From the NCBI GenBank assembly GCA_964057225.1, contig OZ059894.1, forward strand, positions 23,838,476 through 23,902,475: a stretch of 64,000 nucleotides of DNA. Reading direction: 5' to 3'. Both the position numbers and the translations under genes were made by a program. The DNA comes from Auanema rhodensis (Eukaryota > Nematoda > Chromadorea > Rhabditida > Rhabditidae). Each line of letters begins with the position of its first letter. The first letter of the stretch is position 1. The notes beneath the pieces were generated by a model. It worked only from the letters and a program-made list of their open reading frames with translations. It was not told the origin of the DNA and did no database searches. Positions 38,701 through 53,851 of the stretch are shown here, one piece after another.

Positions 38701-41177
38701 GTGAACTTTAATTTATGCTAATTAAATGTACACGTGATGTGCACTTGGTATGTAACTCGCTTCACGTGAAAGATAAAGAGATGCGGTTTTCAAAATTAGA
38801 TTCCCCATGTCCATATTAGTCTAAAAACAAATTTTTATTGATATTGGTGCATGGTAACCATGACTTTGAAATTTACGTGAACTTTAATTTATGCTAATTA
38901 AATGTACACGTGATGTGCACTTGGTATGTAACTCGCTTCACGTGAAAGATAAAGAGATGCGGTTTTCAAAATTAGATTCCCCATGTCCATATTAGTCTAA
39001 AAACAAATTTTTATTGATATTGGTGCATGGTAACCATGACTTTGAAATTTACGTGAACTTTAATTTATGCTAATTAAATGTACACGTGATGTGCACTTGG
39101 TATGTAACTCGCTTCACGTGAAAGATAAAGAGATGCGGTTTTCAAAATTAGATTCCCCATGTCCATATTAGTCTAAAAACAAATTTTTATTGATATTGGT
39201 GCATGGTAACCATGACTTTGAAATTTACGTGAACTTTAATTTATGCTAATTAAATGTACACGTGATGTGCACTTGGTATGTAACTCGCTTCACGTGAAAG
39301 ATAAAGAGATGCGGTTTTCAAAATTAGATTCCCCATGTCCATATTAGTCTAAAAACAAATTTTTATTGATATTGGTTCATGGTAACCATGACTTTGAAAT
39401 TTACGTGAACTTTAATTTATGCTAATTAAATGTACACGTGATGTGCACTTGGTATGTAACTCGCTTCACGTGAAAGATAAAGAGATGCGGTTTTCAAAAT
39501 TAGATTCCCCATGTCCATATTAGTCTAAAAACAAATTTTTATTGATATTGGTGCATGGTAACCATGACTTTGAAATTTACGTGAACTTTAATTTATGCTA
39601 ATTAAATGTACACGTGATGTGCACTTGGTATGTAACTCGCTTCACGTGAAAGTTAAAGAGATGCGGTTTTCAAAATTAGATTCCCTATGTCCATATTAGT
39701 CTAAAAACAAATTTTTATTGATATTGGTGCATGGTAACCATGACTTTGAAATTTACGTGTACTTTAATTTATGCTAATTAAATGTACACTTGATGTGCAC
39801 TTGGTATGTAACTCGCTTCACGTGAAAGATAAAGAGATGCGGTTTTCAAAATTAGATTCCCCATGTCCATATTAGTCTAAAAACAAATTTTTATTGATAT
39901 TGGTTCATGGTAACCATGACTTTGAAATTTACGTGAACTTTAATTTATGCTAATTAAATGTACACGTGATGTGCACTTGGTATGTAACTCGCTTCACGTG
40001 AAAGATAAAGAGATGCGGTTTTCAAAATTAGATTCCCCATGTCCATATTAGTCTAAAAACAAATTTTTATTGATATTGGTTCATGGTAACCATGACTTTG
40101 AAATTTACGTGAACTTTAATTTATGCTAATTAAATGTACACGTGATGTGCACTTGGTATGTAACTCGCTTCACGTGAAAGATAAAGAGATGCGGTTTTCA
40201 AAATTAGATTCCCCATGTCCATATTAGTCTAAAAACAAATTTTTATTGATATTGCTTCATGGTAACCATGACTTTGAAATTTACGTGAACTTTAATTTAT
40301 GCTAATTAAATGTACACGTGATGTGCACTTGGTATGTAACTCGCTTCACGTGAAAGATAAAGAGATGCGGTTTTCAAAATTAGATTCCCCATGTCCATAT
40401 TAGTCTAAAAACAAATTTTTATTGATATTGGTGCATGGTAACCATGACTTTGAAATTTACGTGAACTTTAATTTATGCTAATTAAATGTACACGTGATGT
40501 GCACTCGGTATGTAACTCGCTTCACGTGAAAGATAAAGTGATGCGGTTTTCAAAATTAGATTCCTCATGTCCATATTAGTCTAAAAACAAATTTTTATTG
40601 ATATTGGTGCATGGTAACCATGACTTTGAAATTTACGTGAACTTTAATTTATGCTAATTAAATGTACACGTGATGTGCACTTGGTATGTAACTCGCTTCA
40701 CGTGAAAGATAAAGAGATACGGTTTTCAAAATTAGATTCCCCATGTCCATATTAGTCTAAAAACAAATTTTTATTGATATTGGTGCATGGTAACCATGAC
40801 TTTGAAATTTACGTGAACTTTAATTTATGCTAATTAAATGTACACGTGATGTGCACTTGGTATGTAACTCGCTTCACGTGAAAGATAAAGAGATGCGGTT
40901 CTCAAAATTAGATTCCCCATGTCCATATTAGTCTAAAAACAAATTTTTATTGATATTGGTGCATGGTAACCATGACTTTGAAATTTACGTGAACTTTAAT
41001 TTATGCTAATTAAATGTACACGTGATGTGCACTCGGTATGTAACTCGCTTCACGTGAAAGATAAAGTGATGCGGTTTTCAAAATTAGATTCCTCATGTCC
41101 ATATTAGTCTAAAAACAAATTTTTATTGATATTGGTGCATGGTAACCATGACTTTGAAATTTACGTGAACTTTAATT

Positions 41178-42938
41178 TATGCTAATTAAATGTACACGTG
41201 ATGTGCACTCGGTATGTAACTCGCTTCACGTGAAAGATAAAGTGATGCGGTTTTCAAAATTAGATTCCTCATGTCCATATTAGTCTAAAAACAAATTTTT
41301 ATTGATATTGGTGCATGGTAACCATGACTTTGAAATTTACGTGAACTTTAATTTATGCTAATTAAATGTACACGTGATGTGCACTTGGTATGTAACTCGC
41401 TTCACGTGAAAGATAAAGAGATACGGTTTTCAAAATTAGATTCCCCATGTCCATATTAGTCTAAAAACAAATTTTTATTGATATTGGTGCATGGTAACCA
41501 TGACTTTGAAATTTACGTGAACTTTAATTTATGCTAATTAAATGTACACGTGATGTGCACTTGGTATGTAACTCGCTTCACGTGAAAGATAAAGAGATGC
41601 GGTTTTCAAAATTAGATTCCCCATGTCCATATTAGTCTAAAAACAAATTTTTATTGATATTGGTGCATGGTAACCATGACTTTGAAATTTACGTGAACTT
41701 TAATTTATGCTAATTAAATGTACACGTGATGTGCACTTGGTATGTAACTCGCTTCACGTGAAAGATGAAGAGATGCGGTTTTCAAAATTAGATTCCCCAT
41801 GTCCATATTAGTCTAAAAACAAATTTTTATTGATATTGGTTCATGGTAACCATGACTTTGAAATTTACGTGAACTTTAATTTATGCTAATTAAATGTACA
41901 CGTCATGTGCACTTGGTATGTAACTCGCTTCACGTGAAAGATAAAGAGATGCGGTTTTCAAAATTAGATTCCCCATGTCCATATTAGTCTAAAAACAAAT
42001 TTTTATTGATATTGGTGCATGGTAACCATGACTTTGAAATTTACGTGAACTTTAATTTATGCTAATTAAATGTACACGTGATGTGCACTTGGTATGTAAC
42101 TCGCTTCACGTGAAAGTTAAAGAGATGCGGTTTTCAAAATTAGATTCCCCATGTCCATATTAGTCTAAAAACAAATTTTTATTGATATTGGTGCATGGTA
42201 ACCATGACTTTGAAATTTACGTGTACTTTAATTTATGCTAATTAAATGTACACTTGATGTGCACTTGGTATGTAACTCGCTTCACGTGAAAGATAAAGAG
42301 ATGCGGTTTTCAAAATTAGATTCCCCATGTCCATATTAGTCTAAAAACAAATTTTTATTGATATTGGTGCATGGTAACCATGACTTTGAAATTTACGTGA
42401 ACTTTAATTTATGCTAATTAAATGTACACGTGATGTGCACTTGGTATGTAACTCGCTTCACGTGAAAGATAAAGAGATGCGGTTTTCAAAATTAGATTCC
42501 CCATGTCCATATTAGTCTAAAAACAAATTTTTATTGATATTGGTTCATGGTAACCATGACTTTGAAATTTACGTGAACTTTAATTTATGCTAATTAAATG
42601 TACACGTGATGTGCACTTGGTATGTAACTCGCTTCACGTGAAAGATAAAGAGATGCGGTTTTCAAAATTAGATTCCCCATGTCCATATTAGTCTAAAAAC
42701 AAATTTTTATTGATATTGCTTCATGGTAACCATGACTTTGAAATTTACGTGAACTTTAATTTATGCTAATTAAATGTACACGTGATGTGCACTTGGTATG
42801 TAACTCGCTTCACGTGAAAGATAAAGAGATGCGGTTTTCAAAATTAGATTCCCCATGTCCATATTAGTCTAAAAACAAATTTTTATTGATATTGGTGCAT
42901 GGTAACCATGACTTTGAAATTTACGGGGAACTTTAATT
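41178..42938 (+). repeat. Complete copy of the 10-monomer zone-3 unit (1761 bp)
   Basis: Monomers 235-244 contain all ten types in order. The copy is 1761 bp because the last monomer is 177 bp. Monomer 239 has a private CGTCATGTG. Confidence 0.85.
42762..42938 (+). repeat. 177-bp monomer with an ACGGGGAAC insertion
   Basis: TTACGTGAAC has become TTACGGGGAAC, one base longer, destroying the third ACGTGA motif of the monomer. The same change occurs once more, at 43819. Confidence 0.92.
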
Positions 42939-43818
42939 TATGCTAATTAAATGTACACGTGATGTGCACTCGGTATGTAACTCGCTTCACGTGAAAGATA
43001 AAGTGATGCGGTTTTCAAAATTAGATTCCTCATGTCCATATTAGTCTAAAAACAAATTTTTATTGATATTGGTGCATGGTAACCATGACTTTGAAATTTA
43101 CGTGAACTTTAATTTATGCTAATTAAATGTACACGTGATGTGCACTTGGTATGTAACTCGCTTCACGTGAAAGATAAAGAGATACGGTTTTCAAAATTAG
43201 ATTCCCCATGTCCATATTAGTCTAAAAACAAATTTTTATTGATATTGGTGCATGGTAACCATGACTTTGAAATTTACGTGAACTTTAATTTATGCTAATT
43301 AAATGTACACGTGATGTGCACTTGGTATGTAACTCGCTTCACGTGAAAGATAAAGAGATGCGGTTTTCAAAATTAGATTCCCCATGTCCATATTAGTCTA
43401 AAAACAAATTTTTATTGATATTGGTGCATGGTAACCATGACTTTGAAATTTACGTGAACTTTAATTTATGCTAATTAAATGTACACGTGATGTGCACTTG
43501 GTATGTAACTCGCTTCACGTGAAAGATGAAGAGATGCGGTTTTCAAAATTAGATTCCCCATGTCCATATTAGTCTAAAAACAAATTTTTGTTGATATTGG
43601 TTCATGGTAACCATGACTTTGAAATTTACGTGAACTTTAATTTATGCTAATTAAATGTACACGTGATGTGCACTTGGTATGTAACTCGCTTCACGTGAAA
43701 GATAAAGAGATGCGGTTTTCAAAATTAGATCCCCCATGTCCATATTAGTCTAAAAACAAATTTTTATTGATATTGGTGCATGGTAACCATGACTTTGAAA
43801 TTTACGTGAACTTTAATT

Positions 43819-43995
43819 TATGCTAATTAAATGTACACGTGATGTGCACTTGGTATGTAACTCGCTTCACGTGAAAGTTAAAGAGATGCGGTTTTCAAAA
43901 TTAGATTCCCCATGTCCATATTAGTCTAAAAACAAATTTTTATTGATATTGGTGCATGGTAACCATGACTTTGAAATTTACGGGGAACTTTAATT
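43819..43995 (+). repeat. 177-bp chimeric monomer (GTTAAAG 5' part, ACGGGGAAC 3' part)
   Basis: The 5' part has GAAAGTTAAAG, which elsewhere is usually linked to CGTGTACTTT. Here the 3' end is instead ACGGGGAAC, as in the monomer at 42762. The next monomer is the CACTCGG type, so four monomer types of the ten-unit are skipped. This is the footprint of an exchange between non-equivalent monomers. Confidence 0.85.
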
Positions 43996-45755
43996 TATGC
44001 TAATTAAATGTACACGTGATGTGCACTCGGTATGTAACTCGCTTCACGTGAAAGATAAAGTGATGCGGTTTTCAAAATTAGATTCCTCATGTCCATATTA
44101 GTCTAAAAACAAATTTTTATTGATATTGGTGCATGGTAACCATGACTTTGAAATTTACGTGAACTTTAATTTATGCTAATTAAATGTACACGTGATGTGC
44201 ACTTGGTATGTAACTCGCTTCACGTGAAAGATAAAGAGATGCGGTTTTCAAAATTAGATTCCCCATGTCCATATTAGTCTAAAAACAAATTTTTATTGAT
44301 ATTGGTTCATGGTAACCATGACTTTGAAATTTACGTGAACTTTAATTTATGCTAATTAAATGTACACGTGATGTGCACTTGGTATGTAACTCGCTTCACG
44401 TGAAAGATAAAGAGATGCGGTTTTCAAAATTAGATTCCCCATGTCCATATTAGTCTAAAAACAAATTTTTATTGATATTGGTGCATGGTAACCATGACTT
44501 TGAAATTTACGTGAACTTTAATTTATGCTAATTAAATGTACACGTGATGTGCACTTGGTATGTAACTCGCTTCACGTGAAAGATGAAGAGATGCGGTTTT
44601 CAAAATTAGATTCCCCATGTCCATATTAGTCTAAAAACAAATTTTTGTTGATATTGGTTCATGGTAACCATGACTTTGAAATTTACGTGAACTTTAATTT
44701 ATGCTAATTAAATGTACACGTGATGTGCACTTGGTATGTAACTCGCTTCACGTGAAAGATAAAGAGATGCGGTTTTCAAAATTAGATCCCCCATGTCCAT
44801 ATTAGTCTAAAAACAAATTTTTATTGATATTGGTGCATGGTAACCATGACTTTGAAATTTACGTGAACTTTAATTTATGCTAATTAAATGTACACGTGAT
44901 GTGCACTTGGTATGTAACTCGCTTCACGTGAAAGTTAAAGAGATGCGGTTTTCAAAATTAGATTCCCCATGTCCATATTAGTCTAAAAACAAATTTTTAT
45001 TGATATTGGTGCATGGTAACCATGACTTTGAAATTTACGTGTACTTTAATTTATGCTAATTAAATGTACACGTGATGTGCACTTGGTATGTAACTCGCTT
45101 CACGTGAAAGATAAAGAGATGCGGTTTTCAAAATTAGATTCCCCATGTCCATATTAGTCTAAAAACAAATTTTTATTGATATTGGTGCATGGTAACCATG
45201 ACTTTGAAATTTACGTGAACTTTAATTTATGCTAATTAAATGTACACGTGATGTGCACTTGGTATGTAACTCGCTTCACGTGAAAGATAAAGAGATGCGG
45301 TTTTCAAAATTAGATTCCCCATGTCCATATTAGTCTAAAAACAAATTTTTATTGATATTGGTTCATGGTAACCATGACTTTGAAATTTACGTGAACTTTA
45401 ATTTATGCTAATTAAATGTACACGTGATGTGCACTTGGTATGTAACTCGCTTCACGTGAAAGATAAAGAGATGCGGTTTTCAAAATTAGATTCCCCATGT
45501 CCATATTAGTCTAAAAACAAATTTTTATTGATATTGCTTCATGGTAACCATGACTTTGAAATTTACGTGAACTTTAATTTATGCTAATTAAATGTACACG
45601 TGATGTGCACTTGGTATGTAACTCGCTTCACGTGAAAGATAAAGAGATGCGGTTTTCAAAATTAGATTCCCCATGTCCATATTAGTCTAAAAACAAATTT
45701 TTATTGATATTGGTGCATGGTAACCATGACTTTGAAATTTACGTGAACTTTAATT
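43996..45755 (+). repeat. Near-complete copy of the 10-monomer zone-3 unit
   Basis: Monomers 251-260. The GATACGG position is taken by a TTCATGG monomer (44172) and the CACTTGATG monomer by a plain one (45052). The other eight positions match the unit. Confidence 0.75.
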
Positions 45756-46459
45756 TATGCTAATTAAATGTACACGTGATGTGCACTCGGTATGTAACTC
45801 GCTTCACGTGAAAGATAAAGTGATGCGGTTTTCAAAATTAGATTCCTCATGTCCATATTAGTCTAAAAACAAATTTTTATTGATATTGGTGCATGGTAAC
45901 CATGACTTTGAAATTTACGTGAACTTTAATTTATGCTAATTAAATGTACACGTGATGTGCACTTGGTATGTAACTCGCTTCACGTGAAAGATAAAGAGAT
46001 ACGGTTTTCAAAATTAGATTCCCCATGTCCATATTAGTCTAAAAACAAATTTTTATTGATATTGGTGCATGGTAACCATGACTTTGAAATTTACGTGAAC
46101 TTTAATTTATGCTAATTAAATGTACACGTTATGTGCACTTGGTATGTAACTCGCTTCACGTGAAAGATAAAGAGATGCGGTTTTCAAAATTAGATTCCCC
46201 ATGTCCATATTAGTCTAAAAACAAATTTTTATTGATATTGGTGCATGGTAACCATGACTTTGAAATTTACGTGAACTTTAATTTATGCTAATTAAATGTA
46301 CACGTGATGTGCACTCGGTATGTAACTCGCTTCACGTGAAAGATAAAGTGATGCGGTTTTCAAAATTAGATTCCTCATGTCCATATTAGTCTAAAAACAA
46401 ATTTTTATTGATATTGGTGCATGGTAACCATGACTTTGAAATTTACGTGAACTTTAATT

Positions 46460-47867
46460 TATGCTAATTAAATGTACACGTGATGTGCACTTGGTATGTA
46501 ACTCGCTTCACGTGAAAGATAAAGAGATGCGGTTTTCAAAATTAGATTCCCCATGTCCATATTAGTCTAAAAACAAATTTTTATTGATATTGGTGCATGG
46601 TAACCATGACTTTGAAATTTACGTGTACTTTAATTTATGCTAATTAAATGTACACTTGATGTGCACTTGGTATGTAACTCGCTTCACGTGAAAGATAAAG
46701 AGATGCGGTTTTCAAAATTAGATTCCCCATGTCCATATTAGTCTAAAAACAAATTTTTATTGATATTGGTGCATGGTAACCATGACTTTGAAATTTACGT
46801 GAACTTTAATTTATGCTAATTAAATGTACACGTGATGTGCACTTGGTATGTAACTCGCTTCACGTGAAAGATAAAGAGATGCGGTTTTCAAAATTAGATC
46901 CCCCATGTCCATATTAGTCTAAAAACAAATTTTTATTGATATTGGTGCATGGTAACCATGACTTTGAAATTTACGTGAACTTTAATTTATGCTAATTAAA
47001 TGTACACGTGATGTGCACTTGGTATGTAACTCGCTTCACGTGAAAGATAAAGAGATACGGTTTTCAAAATTAGATTCCCCATGTCCATATTAGTCTAAAA
47101 ACAAATTTTTATTGATATTGGTGCATGGTAACCATGACTTTGAAATTTACGTGAACTTTAATTTATGCTAATTAAATGTACACGTGATGTGCACTTGGTA
47201 TGTAACTCGCTTCACGTGAAAGATAAAGAGATGCGGTTTTCAAAATTAGATCCCCCATGTCCATATTAGTCTAAAAACAAATTTTTATTGATATTGGTGC
47301 ATGGTAACCATGACTTTGAAATTTATGTGAACTTTAATTTATGCTAATTAAATGTACACGTGATGTGCACTGGGTATGTAACTCGCTTCACGTGAAAGAT
47401 AAAGAGATGCGGTTTTCAAAATTAGATTCCCCATGTCCATATTAGTCTAAAAACAAATTTTTATTGATATTGGTTCATGGTAACCATGACTTTGAAATTT
47501 ACGTGAACTTTAATTTATGCTAATTAAATGTACACGTGATGTGCACTTGGTATGTAACTCGCTTCACGTGAAAGATAAAGAGATGCGGTTTTCAAAATTA
47601 GATTCCCCATGTCCATATTAGTCTAAAAACAAATTTTCATTGATATTGCTTCATGGTAACCATGACTTTGAAATTTACGTGAACTTTAATTTATGCTAAT
47701 TAAATGTACACGTGATGTGCACTTGGTATGTAACTCGCTTCACGTGAAAGATAAAGAGATGCGGTTTTCAAAATTAGATTCCCCATGTCCATATTAGTCT
47801 AAAAACAAATTTTTATTGATATTGGTGCATGGTAACCATGACTTTGAAATTTACGTGAACTTTAATT
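46460..47867 (+). repeat. 8-monomer segment, copy 1 of a 1760-bp-lag duplication
   Basis: Monomers 265-272: CGTGTACTTT, CACTTGATG, GATCCCCC, GATACGG, GATCCCCC with TTTATGTGAAC, TTCATGG, TTGCTTCATGG, plain. The TTTATGTGAAC change is found only here and in copy 2 (48220-49627). Private changes here are CACTGGGTATG and TTTTCATTG. Confidence 0.85.
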
Positions 47868-48219
47868 TATGCTAATTAAATGTACACGTGATGTGCACTT
47901 GGTATGTAACTCGCTTCACGTGAAAGATAAAGAGATGCGGTTTTCAAAATTAGATTCCCCATGTCCATATTAGTCTAAAAACAAATTTTTATTGATATTG
48001 GTGCATGGTAACCATGACTTTGAAATTTACGTGAACTTTAATTTATGCTAATTAAATGTACACGTGATGTGCACTTGGTATGTAACTCGCTTCACGTGAA
48101 AGATAAAGAGATGCGGTTTTCAAAATTAGATTCCCCATGTCCATATTAGTCTAAAAACAAATTTTTATTGATATTGGTGCATGGTAACCATGACTTTGAA
48201 ATTTACGTGAACTTTAATT

Positions 48220-49627
48220 TATGCTAATTAAATGTACACGTGATGTGCACTTGGTATGTAACTCGCTTCACGTGAAAGATAAAGAGATGCGGTTTTCAAA
48301 ATTAGATTCCCCATGTCCATATTAGTCTAAAAACAAATTTTTATTGATATTGGTGCATGGTAACCATGACTTTGAAATTTACGTGTACTTTAATTTATGC
48401 TAATTAAATGTACACTTGATGTGCACTTGGTATGTAACTCGCTTCACGTGAAAGATAAAGAGATGCGGTTTTCAAAATTAGATTCCCCATGTCCATATTA
48501 GTCTAAAAACAAATTTTTATTGATATTGGTGCATGGTAACCATGACTTTGAAATTTACGTGAACTTTAATTTATGCTAATTAAATGTACACGTGATGTGC
48601 ACTTGGTATGTAACTCGCTTCACGTGAAAGATAAAGAGATGCGGTTTTCAAAATTAGATCCCCCATGTCCATATTAGTCTAAAAACAAATTTTTATTGAT
48701 ATTGGTGCATGGTAACCATGACTTTGAAATTTACGTGAACTTTAATTTATGCTAATTAAATGTACACGTGATGTGCACTTGGTATGTAACTCGCTTCACG
48801 TGAAAGATAAAGAGATACGGTTTTCAAAATTAGATTCCCCATGTCCATATTAGTCTAAAAACAAATTTTTATTGATATTGGTGCATGGTAACCATGACTT
48901 TGAAATTTACGTGAACTTTAATTTATGCTAATTAAATGTACACGTGATGTGCACTTGGTATGTAACTCGCTTCACGTGAAAGATAAAGAGATGCGGTTTT
49001 CAAAATTAGATCCCCCATGTCCATATTAGTCTAAAAACAAATTTTTATTGATATTGGTGCATGGTAACCATGACTTTGAAATTTATGTGAACTTTAATTT
49101 ATGCTAATTAAATGTACACGTGATGTGCACTTGGTATGTAACTCGCTTCACGTGAAAGATAAAGAGATGCGGTTTTCAAAATTAGATTCCCCATGTCCAT
49201 ATTAGTCTAAAAACAAATTTTTATTGATATTGGTTCATGGTAACCATGACTTTGAAATTTACGTGAACTTTAATTTATGCTAATTAAATGTACACGTGAT
49301 GTGCACTTAGTATGTAACTCGCTTCACGTGAAAGATAAAGAGATGCGGTTTTCAAAATTAGATTCCCCATGTCCATATTAGTCTAAAAACAAATTTTTAT
49401 TGATATTGCTTCATGGTAACCATGACTTTGAAATTTACGTGAACTTTAATTTATGCTAATTAAATGTACACGTGATGTGCACTTGGTATGTAACTCGCTT
49501 CACGTGAAAGATAAAGAGATGCGGTTTTCAAAATTAGATTCCCCATGTCCATATTAGTCTAAAAACAAATTTTTATTGATATTGGTGCATGGTAACCATG
49601 ACTTTGAAATTTACGTGAACTTTAATT
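48220..49627 (+). repeat. 8-monomer segment, copy 2 of a 1760-bp-lag duplication
   Basis: Monomers 275-282 repeat monomers 265-272, including TTTATGTGAAC. The private change here is CACTTAGTATG at monomer 281. I count three substitutions between the copies. Confidence 0.85.
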
Positions 49628-52600
49628 TATGCTAATTAAATGTACACGTGATGTGCACTCGGTATGTAACTCGCTTCACGTGAAAGATAAAGTGATGCGG
49701 TTTTCAAAATTAGATTCCTCATGTCCATATTAGTCTAAAAACAAATTTTTATTGATATTGGTGCATGGTAACCATGACTTTGAAATTTACGTGAACTTTA
49801 ATTTATGCTAATTAAATGTACACGTGATGTGCACTTGGTATGTAACTCGCTTCACGTGAAAGATAAAGAGATGCGGTTTTCAAAATTAGATTCCCCATGT
49901 CCATATTAGTCTAAAAACAAATTTTTATTGATATTGGTGCATGGTAACCATGACTTTGAAATTTACGTGAACTTTAATTTATGCTAATTAAATGTACACG
50001 TGATGTGCACTTGGTATGTAACTCGCTTCACGTGAAAGATAAAGAGATGCGGTTTTCAAAATTAGATTCCCCATGTCCATATTAGTCTAAAAACAAATTT
50101 TTATTGATATTGGTGCATGGTAACCATGACTTTGAAATTTACGTGAACTTTAATTTATGCTAATTAAATGTACACGTGATGTGCACTTGGTATGTAACTC
50201 GCTTCACGTGAAAGATGAAGAGATGCGGTTTTCAAAATTAGATTCCCCATGTCCATATTAGTCTAAAAACAAATTTTTGTTGATATTGGTTCATGGTAAC
50301 CATGACTTTGAAATTTACGTGAACTTTAATTTATGCTAATTAAATGTACACGTGATGTGCACTTGGTATGTAACTCGCTTCACGTGAAAGATAAAGAGAT
50401 GCGGTTTTCAAAATTAGATCCCCCATGTCCATATTAGTCTAAAAACAAATTTTTATTGATATTGGTGCATGGTAACCATGACTTTGAAATTTACGTGAAC
50501 TTTAATTTATGCTAATTAAATGTACACGTGATGTGCACTTGGTATGTAACTCGCTTCACGTGAAAGTTAAAGAGATGCGGTTTTCAAAATTAGATTCCCC
50601 ATGTCCATATTAGTCTAAAAACAAATTTTTATTGATATTGGTGCATGGTAACCATGACTTTGAAATTTACGTGTACTTTAATTTATGCTAATTAAATGTA
50701 CACTTGATGTGCACTTGGTATGTAACTCGCTTCACGTGAAAGATAAAGAGATGCGGTTTTCAAAATTAGATTCCCCATGTCCATATTAGTCTAAAAACAA
50801 ATTTTTATTGATATTGGTGCATGGTAACCATGACTTTGAAATTTACGTGAACTTTAATTTATGCTAATTAAATGTACACGTGATGTGCACTTGGTATGTA
50901 ACTCGCTTCACGTGAAAGATAAAGAGATGCGGTTTTCAAAATTAGATTCCCCATGTCCATATTAGTCTAAAAACAAATTTTTATTGATATTGGTTCATGG
51001 TAACCATGACTTTGAAATTTACGTGAACTTTAATTTATGCTAATTAAATGTACACGTGATGTGCACTTGGTATGTAACTCGCTTCACGTGAAAGATAAAG
51101 AGATGCGGTTTTCAAAATTAGATTCCCCATGTCCATATTAGTCTAAAAACAAATTTTTATTGATATTGCTTCATGGTAACCATGACTTTGAAATTTACGT
51201 GAACTTTAATTTATGCTAATTAAATGTACACGTGATGTGCACTTGGTATGTAACTCGCTTCACGTGAAAGATAAAGAGATGCGGTTTTCAAAATTAGATT
51301 CCCCATGTCCATATTAGTCTAAAAACAAATTTTTATTGATATTGGTGCATGGTAACCATGACTTTGAAATTTACGTGAACTTTAATTTATGCTAATTAAA
51401 TGTACACGTGATGTGCACTTGGTATGTAACTCGCTTCACGTGAAAGATAAAGAGATGCGGTTTTCAAAATTAGATTCCCCATGTCCATATTAGTCTAAAA
51501 ACAAATTTTTATTGATATTGGTGCATGGTAACCATGACTTTGAAATTTACGTGAACTTTAATTTATGCTAATTAAATGTACACGTGATGTGCACTTGGTA
51601 TGTAACTCGCTTCACGTGAAAGATAAAGAGATGCGGTTTTCAAAATTAGATTCCCCATGTCCATATTAGTCTAAAAACAAATTTTTATTGATATTGGTTC
51701 ATGGTAACCATGACTTTGAAATTTACGTGAACTTTAATTTATGCTAATTAAATGTACACGTGATGTGCACTTGGTATGTAACTCGCTTCACGTGAAAGAT
51801 AAAGAGATGCGGTTTTCAAAATTAGATTCCCCATGTCCATATTAGTCTAAAAACAAATTTTTATTGATATTGCTTCATGGTAACCATGACTTTGAAATTT
51901 ACGTGAACTTTAATTTATGCTAATTAAATGTACACGTGATGTGCACTTGGTATGTAACTCGCTTCACGTGAAAGATAAAGAGATGCGGTTTTCAAAATTA
52001 GATTCCCCATGTCCATATTAGTCTAAAAACAAATTTTTATTGATATTGGTGCATGGTAACCATGACTTTGAAATTTACGTGAACTTTAATTTATGCTAAT
52101 TAAATGTACACGTGATGTGCACTCGGTATGTAACTCGCTTCACGTGAAAGATAAAGTGATGCGGTTTTCAAAATTAGATTCCTCATGTCCATATTAGTCT
52201 AAAAACAAATTTTTATTGATATTGGTGCATGGTAACCATGACTTTGAAATTTACGTGAACTTTAATTTATGCTAATTAAATGTACACGTGATGTGCACTT
52301 GGTATGTAACTCGCTTCACGTGAAAGATAAAGAGATACGGTTTTCAAAATTAGATTCCCCATGTCCATATTAGTCTAAAAACAAATTTTTATTGATATTG
52401 GTGCATGGTAACCATGACTTTGAAATTTACGTGAACTTTAATTTATGCTAATTAAATGTACACGTGATGTGCACTTGGTATGTAACTCGCTTCACGTGAA
52501 AGATGAAGAGATGCGGTTTTCAAAATTAGATTCCCCATGTCCATATTAGTCTAAAAACAAATTTTTGTTGATATTGGTGCATGGTAACCATGACTTTGAA

Positions 52601-53147
52601 ATTTACGTGAACTTTAATTTATGCTAATTAAATGTACACGTGATGTGCACTTGGTATGTAACTCGCTTCACGTGAAAGATAAAGAGATGCGGTTTTCAAA
52701 ATTAGATCCCCCATGTCCATATTAGTCTAAAAACAAATTTTTATTGATATTGGTGCATGGTAACCATGACTTTGAAATTTACGTGAACTTTAATTTATGC
52801 TAATTAAATGTACACGTGATGTGCACTTGGTATGTAACTCGCTTCACGTGAAAGATAAAGAGATACGGTTTTCAAAATTAGATTCCCCATGTCCATATTA
52901 GTCTAAAAACAAATTTTTATTGATATTGGTGCATGGTAACCATGACTTTGAAATTTACGTGAACTTTAATTTATGCTAATTAAATGTACACGTGATGTGC
53001 ACTTGGTATGTAACTCGCTTCACGTGAAAGATAAAGAGATGCGGTTTTCAAAATTAGATTCCCCATGTCCATATTAGTCTAAAAACAAATTTTTATTGAT
53101 ATTGGTGCATGGTAACCATGACTTTGAAATTTACGTGAACTTTAATT

Positions 53148-53851
53148 TATGCTAATTAAATGTACACGTGATGTGCACTTGGTATGTAACTCGCTTCACG
53201 TGAAAGATGAAGAGATGCGGTTTTCAAAATTAGATTCCCCATGTCCATATTAGTCTAAAAACAAATTTTTATTGATATTGGTTCATGGTAACCATGACTT
53301 TGAAATTTACGTGAACTTTAATTTATGCTAATTAAATGTACACGTGATGTGCACTTGGTATGTAACTCGCTTCACGTGAAAGATAAAGAGATGCGGTTTT
53401 CAAAATTAGATTCCCCATGTCCATATTAGTCTAAAAACAAATTTTTATTGATATTGGTGCATGGTAACCATGACTTTGAAATTTACGTGAACTTTAATTT
53501 ATGCTAATTAAATGTACACGTGATGTGCACTTGGTATGTAACTCGCTTCACGTGAAAGATGAAGAGATGCGGTTTTCAAAATTAGATTCCCCATGTCCAT
53601 ATTAGTCTAAAAACAAATTTTTATTGATATTGGTTCATGGTAACCATGACTTTGAAATTTACGTGAACTTTAATTTATGCTAATTAAATGTACACGTGAT
53701 GTGCACTTGGTATGTAACTCGCTTCACGTGAAAGATAAAGAGATGCGGTTTTCAAAATTAGATTCCCCATGTCCATATTAGTCTAAAAACAAATTTTTAT
53801 TGATATTGGTGCATGGTAACCATGACTTTGAAATTTACGTGAACTTTAATT
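53148..53851 (+). repeat. 352-bp (2-monomer) tandem duplication
   Basis: The pair GATGAAG/TTCATGG monomer and plain GTGCATGG monomer occurs at 53148-53499 and again at 53500-53851 with no visible difference. Confidence 0.8.
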
